Positions 38,758 through 48,901 of a stretch of 64,000 nt of DNA are shown piece by piece; positions within the stretch are counted from its first letter, which is position 1, and every line of letters begins with the position of its first letter. Below the pieces are notes generated by a model. That model saw only the letters and a program-made list of their open reading frames with translations. It was not told the origin of the DNA and did not search any database. The stretch is from the NCBI RefSeq assembly GCF_020524285.1, contig NZ_JAIVKX010000002.1:62001-126000 (forward strand), written 5' to 3'. The stretch comes from Alloyangia pacifica (GTDB taxonomy: Bacteria; Pseudomonadota; Alphaproteobacteria; Rhodobacterales; Rhodobacteraceae). The translations under genes and the position numbers were made by a program.

Positions 38758-40272
38758 TTACTCCGCCGCGCGGACCGGCGTGTCGTCGGTGACCGGGATC
38801 CCCGGATAGTCGTCGATATTGCCGCTCTCGAGGTCGGCCGCGGCCTTCTTCACACCGGCGAGGTAGTCGGGGTGCACCCGCTCCAGCACCGCGTACCAGC
38901 GCTCGCGGACACTGTCCGAAACCGGTGCCATGGCGCGGGCCATGTTGAGGTGCAGCCGGGCGCGTTCGTCATCGCCCAGGACCTCGGCATAGAGCGCACG
39001 GGGCTGGACGTAATCGGCGTCCTTGTCCTCCTGCGTGTAGCGGTCGGCGTCGCCGGAGATTTTCAGCGGCGGCTCCATGACCGAGGAATCCGCCTTGGCC
39101 GACTCCTCGTATTGGTTCGGCTCGTAGTAGGCGTCGACATGGCCGGTCTGCTGCGGGAAGAACCGCATGGAACCGTCCTTGTGGTAATGGTGCACCGGGC
39201 ACTTCGGCGCGTTGGCGGGCAGCGCCTCGTAATGGGTGCCGAGACGGTAGCGGTGCGCGTCGGCATAGGCGAAGACCCGGCCCTGCAGCATCTTGTCCGG
39301 CGAGAAGCCGATGCCCGGCACCTTGTTCGACGGCGAGAAGGCGGCGTTCTCGATCATCTGGAAGTAGTTGTCGGGGTTCTTGTTGAACTCGAGCATGCCC
39401 ACCGGGATCAGCGGGAAATCCTTGTGCGACCAGACCTTGGTCAGGTCGAACGGGTTGAAGTCGAGTTCGGCGGCCTGTTCCTCGGGCATCACCTGAATGT
39501 TCAGCTCCCACTTCGGGAAGTTGCCCTCGTCGATCGCGTTGTAGAGGTCTTCCTGGTAGCTCTCGCGGGTCTCGCCGACGATCTTCTCGGCCTGCTCGTT
39601 GGTGTAGTTCTTGATCGGCTGCTGGCAGCGGAAGTGGAACTTCACCCAGAAGCGCTCGCCCTTGTCGTTCCACATCGAGAAGGTGTGCGAGCCGTAGCCG
39701 TGCATGTGCATCGGATTCTGCGGAATGCCGCGGTCCGACATCAGGATGGTCACCTGGTGCACCGACTCGGGTTGCCCGGCCCAGAAGTCGAACATCGCCT
39801 CGGGCGAGCGCAGGTTGGTCTTGGGGTGGCGCTTCTGCGTGCGGATGAAGTCGGGGAACTTGAAGGCGTCGCGGATGAAGAAGATGGGGGTGTTGTTGCC
39901 CACCATGTCCCAGTTGCCTTCCTCGGTGTAGAACTTCACCGAGAAGCCGCGCACGTCGCGCTCGGCGTCCGCGGCGCCCTGTTCGCCCGCCACGGTGGAC
40001 CAGCGGGAGAGGATGTCGCAGGTGTTGCCGACCTTGGAAAAGAGCTTGGCGCAGGTGTACTGGCTGATGTCATGGGTCACGGTGAAGGTGCCCTGCGCGC
40101 CCCAGCCCTTGGCGTGCACCACGCGCTCGGGGATGCGTTCGCGGTTCTGGTGGGCGAGCTTCTCGATCAGCTGGTAGTCTTCCAGCAGCACCGGGCCGCG
40201 CGGGCCGGCGGTGGTCGAGGTCTCGTTGCTGGGAACCGGCGCGCCGGCGGATGTGGTCAGTCGCTTGCTCAT
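38758..40272 (-). CDS. katA: Monofunctional haem catalase
   Basis: A 504-residue clade-3-sized haem catalase decomposing hydrogen peroxide. The distal His is in [14 protein letters not shown] and the distal Asn in [15 protein letters not shown]. The proximal Tyr is in [13 protein letters not shown]. The start at 40272 begins [13 protein letters not shown], the usual opening. It is divergent from oxyR, with an OxyR-type operator in the 107-bp gap, so peroxide induction is likely. Confidence 0.95.
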   Translation of the reverse strand: MSKRLTTSAGAPVPSNETSTTAGPRGPVLLEDYQLIEKLAHQNRERIPERVVHAKGWGAQGTFTVTHDISQYTCAKLFSKVGNTCDILSRWSTVAGEQGAADAERDVRGFSVKFYTEEGNWDMVGNNTPIFFIRDAFKFPDFIRTQKRHPKTNLRSPEAMFDFWAGQPESVHQVTILMSDRGIPQNPMHMHGYGSHTFSMWNDKGERFWVKFHFRCQQPIKNYTNEQAEKIVGETRESYQEDLYNAIDEGNFPKWELNIQVMPEEQAAELDFNPFDLTKVWSHKDFPLIPVGMLEFNKNPDNYFQMIENAAFSPSNKVPGIGFSPDKMLQGRVFAYADAHRYRLGTHYEALPANAPKCPVHHYHKDGSMRFFPQQTGHVDAYYEPNQYEESAKADSSVMEPPLKISGDADRYTQEDKDADYVQPRALYAEVLGDDERARLHLNMARAMAPVSDSVRERWYAVLERVHPDYLAGVKKAAADLESGNIDDYPGIPVTDDTPVRAAE

Positions 40273-40344
40273 GACGTGCTCCGTATGTGTTGGGCGGAAA
40301 TGTCTCGCTGAGCGTTCAACTAGAGGGCGCTTCATAAGTTCCCA

Positions 40345-40381
40345 ATTGCGAAGAATTGTTGAAGTGATAGGAATTTCCTAT
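40345..40381. promoter_or_regulatory. OxyR-type operator in the katA-oxyR gap
   Basis: The E. coli OxyR consensus is four 4-bp elements ATAG-N7-CTAT-N7-ATAG-N7-CTAT. Here the register reads ATTG, N7, TTGT, N7, ATAG, N7, CTAT, which is 13 of 16 matches with perfect spacing and two perfect elements. The last element overlaps the oxyR start codon (40380-40382), which fits strong autorepression. Confidence 0.7.
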
Positions 40382-41321
40382 GTCTTTGACGCTTCGCCAA
40401 CTCACCTACTTCCGCGCGCTCGCCGAGCAGCGCAACTTCCGCCGGGCGGCGGAGGCCTGCAATGTCTCGCAGCCGGCGCTCTCGGTGCAGATCCGCGAGC
40501 TCGAGGCGGCGCTGAACGGACCGCTTGTCGAGCGCCAGGCGCGCGACGTGCTGCTCACCCCCTTTGGCCGAGAGGTGCTGGAGAGCGCCGACCGCATCCT
40601 AGCCGAAGTCGCGGGGCTGGAGCACGCGGCGCGGCGGCGCGGCGGGCTGACGGGCAAGCTCTCGCTCGGCGTGATCCCGACCATCGCCCCGTATTTCCTG
40701 CCCGAGGCGCTGGCCGCGTTGCGCGCCGAGGACATCTCGCTCGACGTCGAGGTGACCGAGAACAAGACCGAACGGCTTCTGTCATTGCTCGCCGAGGGGG
40801 CGCTCGATGCGGCGCTCGTCGCCATGCCGATCAAGGAGGAGGGGATCGAGGTGCTGCCGCTCTTCGAGGACCGCTTCCTGCTTGCCGGCAGTGTCGCGCG
40901 GCTGGACCAGATCCGCGGTGTGCCCAGCCCCGAGGGGCTGGCTGAAAGCCAGTTGCTGCTGCTCGAAGACGGCCATTGCCTGACCGACCAGGCGCTGGCG
41001 GTCTGCGGCCGGGGCAGGGGCAATGCGCGGATCAACATGGGGGCGACCTCGCTCTCGACACTGTCGCGGCTGGTGGCGGCGGGCTTCGGGCTGACGCTGA
41101 TGCCCGAGGTGGCGGCGCTGACCGAATTGCGCGCCTCGCCCGGCATGCGGCTGCGGCGCTTCGCCGAGCCGGAACCGGCGCGGATCGTGGCGCTGGCGCG
41201 GCGCGCCTCCAGCCACCGCGAAGGCTGGTTCACCGAGCTGGCGGATGTGCTGCAGACCGTGGGCGAAGGGCTGGTGGACGGCGTGCGGCAGAGCGCCGAG
41301 ATCTGCGAGGCGTCGGGTTGA
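40380..41321 (+). CDS. oxyR: Hydrogen peroxide-sensing regulator OxyR
   Basis: A 313-residue LysR-type regulator. The N-terminal HTH is clear (LRQLTYFRALAEQRNFRRAA, SQPALSVQIRELE). The two redox cysteines are present at 200 and 209 in DGHCLTDQALAVCG, matching Cys199/Cys208 of E. coli OxyR. It is divergent from katA with the operator at 40345-40381, the standard peroxide-response arrangement. A strong terminator follows. Confidence 0.95.
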   Translation: MSLTLRQLTYFRALAEQRNFRRAAEACNVSQPALSVQIRELEAALNGPLVERQARDVLLTPFGREVLESADRILAEVAGLEHAARRRGGLTGKLSLGVIPTIAPYFLPEALAALRAEDISLDVEVTENKTERLLSLLAEGALDAALVAMPIKEEGIEVLPLFEDRFLLAGSVARLDQIRGVPSPEGLAESQLLLLEDGHCLTDQALAVCGRGRGNARINMGATSLSTLSRLVAAGFGLTLMPEVAALTELRASPGMRLRRFAEPEPARIVALARRASSHREGWFTELADVLQTVGEGLVDGVRQSAEICEASG

Positions 41322-41405
41322 GTGCACCGCGCCGATGCGCCGCGCCGGGAGCAGGCGTTTCGGGGTCAGGCTCCCGCAAGCAGGGATGCTGTCGGAAACG
41401 CGTAT

Positions 41406-41434
41406 GAAGCCGCACAGGAAACCTGTGCGGCTTC
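41406..41434 (+). terminator. Intrinsic terminator downstream of oxyR
   Basis: A 13-bp perfect stem, GAAGCCGCACAGG with its complement, and a 3-nt AAA loop followed by TTGG. It lies 85 bp after the oxyR stop. Confidence 0.8.
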
Positions 41435-41952
41435 TTGGTCCTTTAGCGACTCCTCTGCCCAGGCCTTGATCGCTGGGGAAACGAGGATGCCATAGGCAGG
41501 CAGAGCCGGTTCGGGACTTGAAGGATTGGAGCCTTGGGACGCGGCTCCCTTCCTGGGGAAGCCCGGCGTTGAGGGAAAATGTAACGCCGAGCCGCAAAGA
41601 CGCTTGGTCGACCTAGCGGGACTCGTAACAACAGATGATTCTAAATGACGTCAGACTGGTAACAGGGTCAGAATACAGGCTTTGTTGCATGCGGCTATCC
41701 CTGATTTTTCGTGTTTCAGAGCGGTAACAGGTCACCTTGCTGCGGTGCCGCAGGGTAATGTACGGAAATCATGGGCTAAATCTTGCCGATATGGTGGCGG
41801 ACCGTTGCTTGTTGCAAACACAGTGTTTCCGAAATGTGAGGTGAGGGTGCAGAATGATGTCGAAAAATCTCCCAAAAGATGTGATTTTTTATAGAATTGT
41901 CGCGCTAAAGTAGAATTACCCTAAGTCTTCAGTCGCCCGGAAAGGGGCTGTC
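41435..41952. other. Low-GC gap upstream of the PliG-like gene
   Basis: About 520 bp with no supported gene. GC falls visibly toward 41640-41920, where A/T runs (GATTTTTTATAGAATT near 41880) suggest a promoter region for the next gene. Open frames here are short and without family features. I see no insertion-sequence ends. Confidence 0.55.
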
Positions 41953-42384
41953 ATGATCGGGATCAAGACATTCACCTACACTTTTGCCGTGCCTTATTTC
42001 TTGCCTCTCCTGCTCGCGGTGCCGCAGGCGCAGGCGCAGTCCAGCGCCGAGGTGGCCTTTGAGCCCGGCAATTACGGAACGATGCTCAGCGGGACGCTCA
42101 CCGGCGACGCCTACATGGATTACTATCTCGGCGCGTCGGGCGGACAGGAGCTCTTCGTCGACCTGAGCGTGTCGAGTACCGATGGCACCGGCTCGGTCTA
42201 TCTCAACGTTCTGCCGCCGGGCAGCACCGGCGAGGCGATCTACGTCGGCTCGATGGACGAGGACAGCAGCGAGACGGTGCCGCTGCCCGAGGACGGCACC
42301 TATACGATCCGCGTCTATCTCATGGGCAATGACCGCGATGCGGGCAAGACGGTGGGATACAACCTCGATGTGTCGATCCAGTGA
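41953..42384 (+). CDS. Secreted PliG/prepeptidase-like small protein
   Basis: A 143-residue exported protein. A signal peptide covers residues 1-29 (FLPLLLAVPQAQAQ), followed by a single beta-sandwich-like domain: MDYYLGASGGQELFVDLSV, YLNVLPPG and DGTYTIRVYLMGNDRDAGKTVGYNLDVSI. The C-terminal TYTIRVYLM-N-R-GK pattern resembles g-type lysozyme inhibitors (PliG) and related prepeptidase C-terminal-like domains, from memory. Inhibition of a lysozyme is therefore possible but unproven. GGAAAGGGG precedes the ATG. It stands alone before the sulfatase. Confidence 0.72.
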   Translation: MIGIKTFTYTFAVPYFLPLLLAVPQAQAQSSAEVAFEPGNYGTMLSGTLTGDAYMDYYLGASGGQELFVDLSVSSTDGTGSVYLNVLPPGSTGEAIYVGSMDEDSSETVPLPEDGTYTIRVYLMGNDRDAGKTVGYNLDVSIQ

Positions 42385-42694
42385 GGTGTCGATCTGCGGA
42401 GGCGGTTGCATCCCGGTGCGGTCGGCGGGCCTTTGCCGTGGATCGGTGATATTTTTATGAAATGCAACGACATGGTTGCTTTTGAGCAGGGCTGGTTCAA
42501 TACTTCTCGCTAAAGGCGAGTTTCCTTAGGGATAGCCTCGCCTTGTGTGTGACGTGTCCGGGAGGGGATCTTGCGGTTTTCCGAAACGAACAAGCCCCGA
42601 CCACCGATCGTCAGCCTCTCGGCCGTTTCGGGGAGGCAAGCTGGGCACGGTGGTTGGTTTCGCTTTTTTTAGCTGATTTTCTAGGGAGATTTTC
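42385..42694. other. Gap upstream of the sulfatase
   Basis: A 310-bp gap containing no supported gene. It ends with a T run (CTTTTTTTAG near 42664) and the ribosome-binding site TAGGGAGA for the sulfatase. I see no clear terminator for the PliG-like gene. Confidence 0.5.
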
Positions 42695-44263
42695 ATGACA
42701 CGGAAACTTTTGACGACGCTGGTCGTCGGGTCCGCGCTGGCCTTGGGCTCCGCTGCCTGGGCGCAGGATGACAGCGCGGACATGCCGAACATCCTGGTGA
42801 TCTTCGGGGACGACATCGGTCAGACCAACCTGTCGACCTACAGCTTCGGCCTGATGGGCTACACCACGCCGAACATCGACCGGATCGCCACCGAGGGCGC
42901 CAAGTTCACCGACTACTACGCCGAGCAGAGCTGCACCGCCGGGCGGTCGACCTTCCTCACCGGCCAGTCGACGCTGCGCACCGGCCTGTCGAAAGTGGGC
43001 CTGCCGGGCGCCAACGCCGGCCTTCAGGCCAAGGACGTGACGCTGGCCTCGGCGCTCAAGGACCTGGGCTACGCCACCGGCCAGTTCGGCAAGAACCACA
43101 TGGGCGACCGGGACGAGTTCCTGCCCACCGCGCATGGCTTCGACGAGTTCTTCGGCAACCTCTACCACCTCAACGCCGAGGAAGAGCCGGAGCAGTTCAA
43201 CTATCCGCAGGACCCGGAATTCCGCGAGCGCTTCGGCCCGCGTGGCGTGCTGCACTCCTATGCCGACGGCGAGATCGAGGACACCGGCCCGCTCACCCGG
43301 AAGCGCATGGAGACCGTCGACGAGGAGACCGCTGCCGGGGCCATCGACTTCATGACCCGCGCGGTGGAGGCGGGCACGCCCTTCTTCACCTGGTACAACA
43401 CCACGCGGATGCACTACAAAACCCACGTGCGCGAAGAGAACCGCAGCGCACCGGGGCTGACCGCGCCGACCGAATACGCCGACGGCATGGTCGAGAATGA
43501 CGGGGTCGTGGGCACGGTGCTCGACGCGCTCGACGAGCTCGGCGTCGCCGACAACACCATCGTCATCTACACCACCGACAACGGCCCGCACCAGAACACC
43601 TGGCCGGATGCCGGCACCACGCCGTTCCGCTCCGAGAAGAACACCAACTGGGAAGGCGCCTACCGCGTGCCGGCACTGATCCGCTGGCCCGGCGTCATCG
43701 AGCCCGGCACGGTCTACAACGAGATGTTCTCTGGCCTCGACTGGTTCCCGACCCTCATGGCGGCAGTCGGCGATACCGACATCAAGGAGCGGCTGCTTGA
43801 GGGGACAACCATCAACGGCAAGGAGTACAACAACTACCTTGATGGCTATAACCAGCTCGACTACCTGACCGGCGCCACGGATGAGGGCGCACGCAACGAG
43901 TTCTTCTATCTCAACGACGACGGCGAGATCGTCGGCCTGCGCTACGAGAACTGGAAGGTGGTGTTCAAGGAGCAGCGCATGAAGGGCACGATGGCGGTCT
44001 GGGCCGAGCCTTTCACCAACCTGCGCGTGCCCAAGATGTTCGACCTGCGCGCCGATCCCTACGAGCGGGCCGACATCACCTCGAACACCTATTGGGACTG
44101 GCTGAGCGATCACGCCTACCTCGTCGCCCCGGCGGCGCAGGAAATCGCCAAGTTCTTCGCAACCTTCGAGGAGTTCCCGCCGTCGCAGCGGCCGGACAGC
44201 TTCTCGATCGATCAGATCCAGGAAGACCTGAACAACAGCCTCGCGAATATCGGCAGCAACTGA
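42695..44263 (+). CDS. Periplasmic type I sulfatase
   Basis: A 522-residue arylsulfatase-family enzyme. The signal peptide is residues 1-23 (ALALGSAAWAQ). Metal-binding Asp39/Asp40 lie in VIFGDDIGQTN. The formylglycine signature C-T-A-G-R is at 80-84, with Cys80 as the residue to be modified, followed by STFLTGQ. Later landmarks are GKNHMGDRDEFLPTAHGFDEF and YTTDNGPHQNTWPD. It hydrolyses a sulfate ester; the substrate is not evident. The HAD phosphatase gene follows after a GC-rich hairpin. Confidence 0.93.
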   Translation: MTRKLLTTLVVGSALALGSAAWAQDDSADMPNILVIFGDDIGQTNLSTYSFGLMGYTTPNIDRIATEGAKFTDYYAEQSCTAGRSTFLTGQSTLRTGLSKVGLPGANAGLQAKDVTLASALKDLGYATGQFGKNHMGDRDEFLPTAHGFDEFFGNLYHLNAEEEPEQFNYPQDPEFRERFGPRGVLHSYADGEIEDTGPLTRKRMETVDEETAAGAIDFMTRAVEAGTPFFTWYNTTRMHYKTHVREENRSAPGLTAPTEYADGMVENDGVVGTVLDALDELGVADNTIVIYTTDNGPHQNTWPDAGTTPFRSEKNTNWEGAYRVPALIRWPGVIEPGTVYNEMFSGLDWFPTLMAAVGDTDIKERLLEGTTINGKEYNNYLDGYNQLDYLTGATDEGARNEFFYLNDDGEIVGLRYENWKVVFKEQRMKGTMAVWAEPFTNLRVPKMFDLRADPYERADITSNTYWDWLSDHAYLVAPAAQEIAKFFATFEEFPPSQRPDSFSIDQIQEDLNNSLANIGSN

Positions 44264-44281
44264 TCTCGCTGCACCTGACCC

Positions 44282-44304
44282 GGGCCGGCGCGCGTCGCCG
44301 GCCC
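44282..44304 (+). terminator. Hairpin after the sulfatase gene
   Basis: A 9-bp perfect stem, GGGCCGGCG with CGCCGGCCC, and a 5-nt loop, 19 bp after the stop; no long T run follows. It may be a weak terminator or an mRNA-stabilising structure. Confidence 0.5.
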
Positions 44305-44306
44305 GG

Positions 44307-44339
44307 CCATTCTTGACCTGCCCGACCATTCTTGACCTG
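44307..44339. repeat. Tandem 14-bp repeat before the HAD gene
   Basis: CCATTCTTGACCTG occurs twice (44307-44320 and 44326-44339), 19 bp apart, between the sulfatase hairpin and the HAD start codon. Each copy contains TTGACC, so they could act as alternative -35 elements or a regulator site. Confidence 0.6.
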
Positions 44340-44391
44340 ATTGTCTTGCGGCGCCGCGATTTGAAGGCGCCCGCTCTTGAAGGGGATACCT

Positions 44392-45375
44392 ATGCCCATT
44401 CCGCACGCGCCCTGCGCCGCTGCCCTTGCTGCGCTCCTCGTCGCCGCCCCCGCGCTTGCCGACCCGCTGCCCTCGTGGAACGACACCGGGTCGAAGGCGG
44501 CGATCATCGAGTTCGTCGAGAGCGTGACCGATCCGGACTCGGACAGCTACGTGCCCGAGGACGACCGTATCGCCACGTTCGACAACGACGGCACGCTCTG
44601 GACCGAGCAGCCGGTCTATTTTCAGGCGCTCTACGCGCTCGACGTGCTGCAGGAGAAGGCCAAGGCCGATCCGGGCATCCTCACCACGCCGGCCCTCGAG
44701 GCCGGGGCCAAGGGCGACGTCGGCGGCATCCTCGCCACCGGCATGGAGGGGCTGCTCGAGGTGATCAACGTCTCGCACGCCGGGCTCACGGTGGAGGAGT
44801 TCCAGGCCGACGCGCTCGACTGGCTGACAAATTACACCCATCCGACGACGAAAAAGCCTTATGTCGACATGGTCTACCAGCCGATGCTCGAGCTGCTGAG
44901 CTACCTGCGCGACGAGGGTTTCAGCACCTATATCGTTTCCGGCGGCGGCATCGACTTCATCCGCGCCTTCTCCGAGGACGCCTACGGCATCCCGCCGTGG
45001 CAAGTGGTCGGCACCGAGGGCAACACCGCCTACGAGGTGGTCGAAGGGCTGCCGATGCTGACCAAGAACGGCGGCGTCACCTTCATCGACGACAAGGAGG
45101 GCAAGCCGGTCGGCATCGCCCGCCACATCGGCCGCAAGCCGATCTTCGCCGCGGGCAATTCCGACGGCGATTTTGCCATGCTCGAATACACCACCCACGG
45201 CGACGGCCCGTCCTTCGGCCTGCTGGTGCATCACACCGATGCCGCGCGCGAGTTCGCCTATGACCGCGAGGGCCATATTGGCACGCTGAACCGCGGCCTC
45301 GACGAGGGGCCGAACCTCGGCTGGACCATCGTCGACATGGCGCAGGACTGGGCCAGGGTATTCCCGACCGAGTGA
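44392..45375 (+). CDS. Periplasmic HAD-family phosphatase
   Basis: A 327-residue haloacid-dehalogenase-superfamily hydrolase. A signal peptide (residues 1-23, ALAALLVAAPALA) precedes the catalytic motif I, ATFDNDGTLW (Asp64, Asp66). Motif II is SGGGIDF and motif IV is AGNSDGDFAML. The sequence is close to phosphoserine-phosphatase-like HAD proteins. The ATG at 44392 has GAAGGGG upstream. It lies between a sulfatase and a MoxR operon, suggesting a role in periplasmic ester hydrolysis; the substrate is unknown. Confidence 0.88.
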   Translation: MPIPHAPCAAALAALLVAAPALADPLPSWNDTGSKAAIIEFVESVTDPDSDSYVPEDDRIATFDNDGTLWTEQPVYFQALYALDVLQEKAKADPGILTTPALEAGAKGDVGGILATGMEGLLEVINVSHAGLTVEEFQADALDWLTNYTHPTTKKPYVDMVYQPMLELLSYLRDEGFSTYIVSGGGIDFIRAFSEDAYGIPPWQVVGTEGNTAYEVVEGLPMLTKNGGVTFIDDKEGKPVGIARHIGRKPIFAAGNSDGDFAMLEYTTHGDGPSFGLLVHHTDAAREFAYDREGHIGTLNRGLDEGPNLGWTIVDMAQDWARVFPTE

Positions 45376-45399
45376 TGTGCGTGGAAAGGTAAGGACGTT

Positions 45400-46404
<1,005 letters not shown>

Positions 46405-46425
46405 TCAGGGCCCGAGGAGGAGACC

Positions 46426-47403
46426 ATGAAGGACCGCGCCGCCCGCATCCGCACCGGCACCCTGCCGAAGGCCCCGCAGGTCACGGATGATCCGCGCATC
46501 CACACCGATCTGGCCTACCTGCGCAGCCTCGAGGGCCCGGCGCGCGGGCTCAGCTTCCTGCCGCGCCAGCCGGCGCAATCGGTGCTCAACGGCCGCCACG
46601 CCTCGCGCTTGCGCGGGCGCGGGCTCAACTTCGAGGAACTGCGCGACTACCTGCCGGGCGACGACATCCGCGCCATCGACTGGAAGGTCACCGCCCGGAC
46701 GGGAAAACCCCATGTCCGGGTGATGACCGAGGAGCGCGACCGCCCGGCGCTGATCGTCGTCGACCAGCGTATGTCGATGTTCTTCGGCACCCGTCGCGCG
46801 ATGAAATCGGTCACCGCCGCCGAGGCCGCGGCGATGACCGCCTTCCGCATCCTCGACCAGGGCGACCGGGTGGGGGGCATCGTCTTCGGCGACGAGATGA
46901 TCGCCGAGGTCCGCCCGCAGCGCAGCCGCGCCGCGCTCAACCGGTTTCTTACCGCGCTTGCCGAGGCCAATGGCCTGCTGCACGCCGAAGCGCCCAATGT
47001 CGCCCCCATCGGCCTGACACGGGTGCTGCGCGCCGTCGCCCGGATTGCCAGCCGCAATCACCTGATCATCGTGCTGAGCGATTTCGACGGCATCGACGGC
47101 GAGACCGACCGCATCGTGTCCGGGCTGGCGCGCCACAACGACCTGATCCTCGTGCCGGTGACCGACCCGAGCGCGGGCGAGATCCCGGCGGGGCTGAAGC
47201 TCATCGTCACCGATGGCGCGCTGCAGGCCGAGATCGACACCGGTGCGCCGGGCACGCGCAAGGGGCTGATCGAGATGTCGAAGGGGCGGCTGGCGGATGT
47301 TCTGGACTGGCAGCGTCGCTTCGGCGTGGCGATCCTGCCGCTCTCGGCCGGCGAGGAGACCCTGCCGCAGATGCGCCGCCTGCTGGGGCTCGGGCCGCGA
47401 TGA
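46426..47403 (+). CDS. DUF58 domain protein (Bat operon)
   Basis: A 325-residue protein with the DUF58 signature GRGLNFEELRDYLPGDDIRAIDWKVTART and a VWA-like fold. It is always found beside MoxR ATPases. It overlaps the DUF4381 gene by four bases (ATGA). The precise role is unknown; it is thought to assist metal insertion or assembly of envelope proteins. Confidence 0.92.
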   Translation: MKDRAARIRTGTLPKAPQVTDDPRIHTDLAYLRSLEGPARGLSFLPRQPAQSVLNGRHASRLRGRGLNFEELRDYLPGDDIRAIDWKVTARTGKPHVRVMTEERDRPALIVVDQRMSMFFGTRRAMKSVTAAEAAAMTAFRILDQGDRVGGIVFGDEMIAEVRPQRSRAALNRFLTALAEANGLLHAEAPNVAPIGLTRVLRAVARIASRNHLIIVLSDFDGIDGETDRIVSGLARHNDLILVPVTDPSAGEIPAGLKLIVTDGALQAEIDTGAPGTRKGLIEMSKGRLADVLDWQRRFGVAILPLSAGEETLPQMRRLLGLGPR

Positions 47404-47897
47404 ACGAGGAGGGAGCGGAAACCGAGAGCCTCGTCGGGCTGATCAACCAGCTGATCGACCCGGTGCCGCCCGCGCCGGTATCGCTGATGCCGCAGACATG
47501 GGGCTGGGTGGCGCTGGCGCTGCTGCTCGCGGGGCTGCTGCTCTGGGGCCTCTGGCGCTGGCATCGCCGCCACCTGGCGAATGCCTACCGCCGCGCGGCG
47601 CTGGCCGAACTGGACCGGGCAGGCACCACCGCCGAACTCGCCGCCATCCTGCGCCGCGCCGCGCTCGCGGCCTTTCCGCGCGCCGAGGTCGCCTCGCTCA
47701 CCGGCGCCGACTGGACCGCCTTTCTCAGCCGCACCGGCCGCAGCCGCTTCCCGGACACCGCCGGAGAGGAGCTGCGCCGCGCGCCCTACCGCGACCCGGA
47801 TGCCGCGCCGTCGCCCGAGCTGCGCCGCGCCGCCGAGCGCTGGCTGAAGACCCATCGCGCGGCGCCCGCCACACTCGCGCGGGAGCTGACCGCATGA
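47400..47897 (+). CDS. DUF4381 membrane protein (Bat operon)
   Basis: A 165-residue protein with one membrane helix (about residues 32-54, WVALALLLAGLLLWGLW) and a cytoplasmic helical domain (RRAALAELDRAGTTAELAAI). DUF4381 genes regularly sit between DUF58 and BatA genes, as here. It overlaps both neighbours by ATGA. Confidence 0.88.
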   Translation: MNEEGAETESLVGLINQLIDPVPPAPVSLMPQTWGWVALALLLAGLLLWGLWRWHRRHLANAYRRAALAELDRAGTTAELAAILRRAALAAFPRAEVASLTGADWTAFLSRTGRSRFPDTAGEELRRAPYRDPDAAPSPELRRAAERWLKTHRAAPATLARELTA

Positions 47898-48901
47898 TCT
47901 CGCTCGCCGCCCCCTGGCTGCTCCTGCTTCTGCCGCTGCCGCTGCTTGTCCGCTGGCTGCTGCCGCCCCATCGCGAGCGTGAAAGCGCGCTGCGCTTTCC
48001 GTTCTTCCGGCGCATGGCCGAGGCGGCGGGGGCCGAGCCGCGCGCCGGGGCGGTGGTGCTCTCGCGCCCGGTGATCTCGGCGATCACCGCCGGGCTCTGC
48101 TGGGCGCTGCTGGTGCTGGCGCTGGCCCGGCCGGAGCGGGTCGGGGCGCCGATCACCATCGAGAAGGCCGCGCGCGACGTGGTGCTGGCGATCGACATCT
48201 CGGGGTCGATGGACGCAAAGGATTTCGCCACGCCCGAGGGCGCGCGCATCCAGCGCCTCGCCGGGGTGCGGCAGGTGGTGGGCGATTTCGTCGCCGGTCG
48301 CGAGGGCGATCGCATGGCGCTGATCGTCTTCGGCACGGCGGCCTACCTGCAGGCGCCGCTGACCGACGATCTGACCACGATCACCGAGCTGCTGGACACC
48401 ACCGAGGTCGGCATGGCCGGGCCGCACACCGCGCTCGGCGACGCCATCGGCCTGTCCATCCGCACCTTCGAGGCCAGCGAGATCGACCAGCGCCTGTTGA
48501 TCCTGCTGTCGGACGGCTCGGACACCGCCAGCCGCATGAGCCCGGTCAACGCGGCGGAGATCGCCGCCGACCGGGGGGTGGAGATCTTCACCATCGGCGT
48601 CGGCGATCCCGAGGCGACGGGCGAGAACCGGGTGGATCTGGTGACCCTCCGGGCGATCGCCGAGCGCACCGGCGGGCAGTATTTCTTCGCCGAGGACGCG
48701 GCGGCGCTGGAGGCGGTCTACGCCCGGATCGACGCGCTTGCCCCGCGCGAGACGGAGACGCTCTCTTTCCGCCCGCGCCGGTCGCTGGCCTGGCTGCCCA
48801 TGGCGCTGGCGGCGATGCTGGGGATCGGCGCGGTGCTCTGGCTGCAGCTGCGCGGGCGGCGGCGGGCGGTGGCCGGGGCGGCGACGGAGGAAACGGCATG
48901 A
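47894..48901 (+). CDS. VWA domain protein BatA
   Basis: A 335-residue protein. Two N-terminal helices (about 1-20 and 54-75) precede a von Willebrand factor A domain with an intact MIDAS motif DISGSMD (about residues 99-105) and a later Thr/Asp set (GPHTALGDAIG). A third helix (about 296-318) ends the protein. This is the BatA layout of aerotolerance operons. It overlaps DUF4381 upstream and BatB downstream by four bases each. Confidence 0.93.
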   Translation: MISLAAPWLLLLLPLPLLVRWLLPPHRERESALRFPFFRRMAEAAGAEPRAGAVVLSRPVISAITAGLCWALLVLALARPERVGAPITIEKAARDVVLAIDISGSMDAKDFATPEGARIQRLAGVRQVVGDFVAGREGDRMALIVFGTAAYLQAPLTDDLTTITELLDTTEVGMAGPHTALGDAIGLSIRTFEASEIDQRLLILLSDGSDTASRMSPVNAAEIAADRGVEIFTIGVGDPEATGENRVDLVTLRAIAERTGGQYFFAEDAAALEAVYARIDALAPRETETLSFRPRRSLAWLPMALAAMLGIGAVLWLQLRGRRRAVAGAATEETA

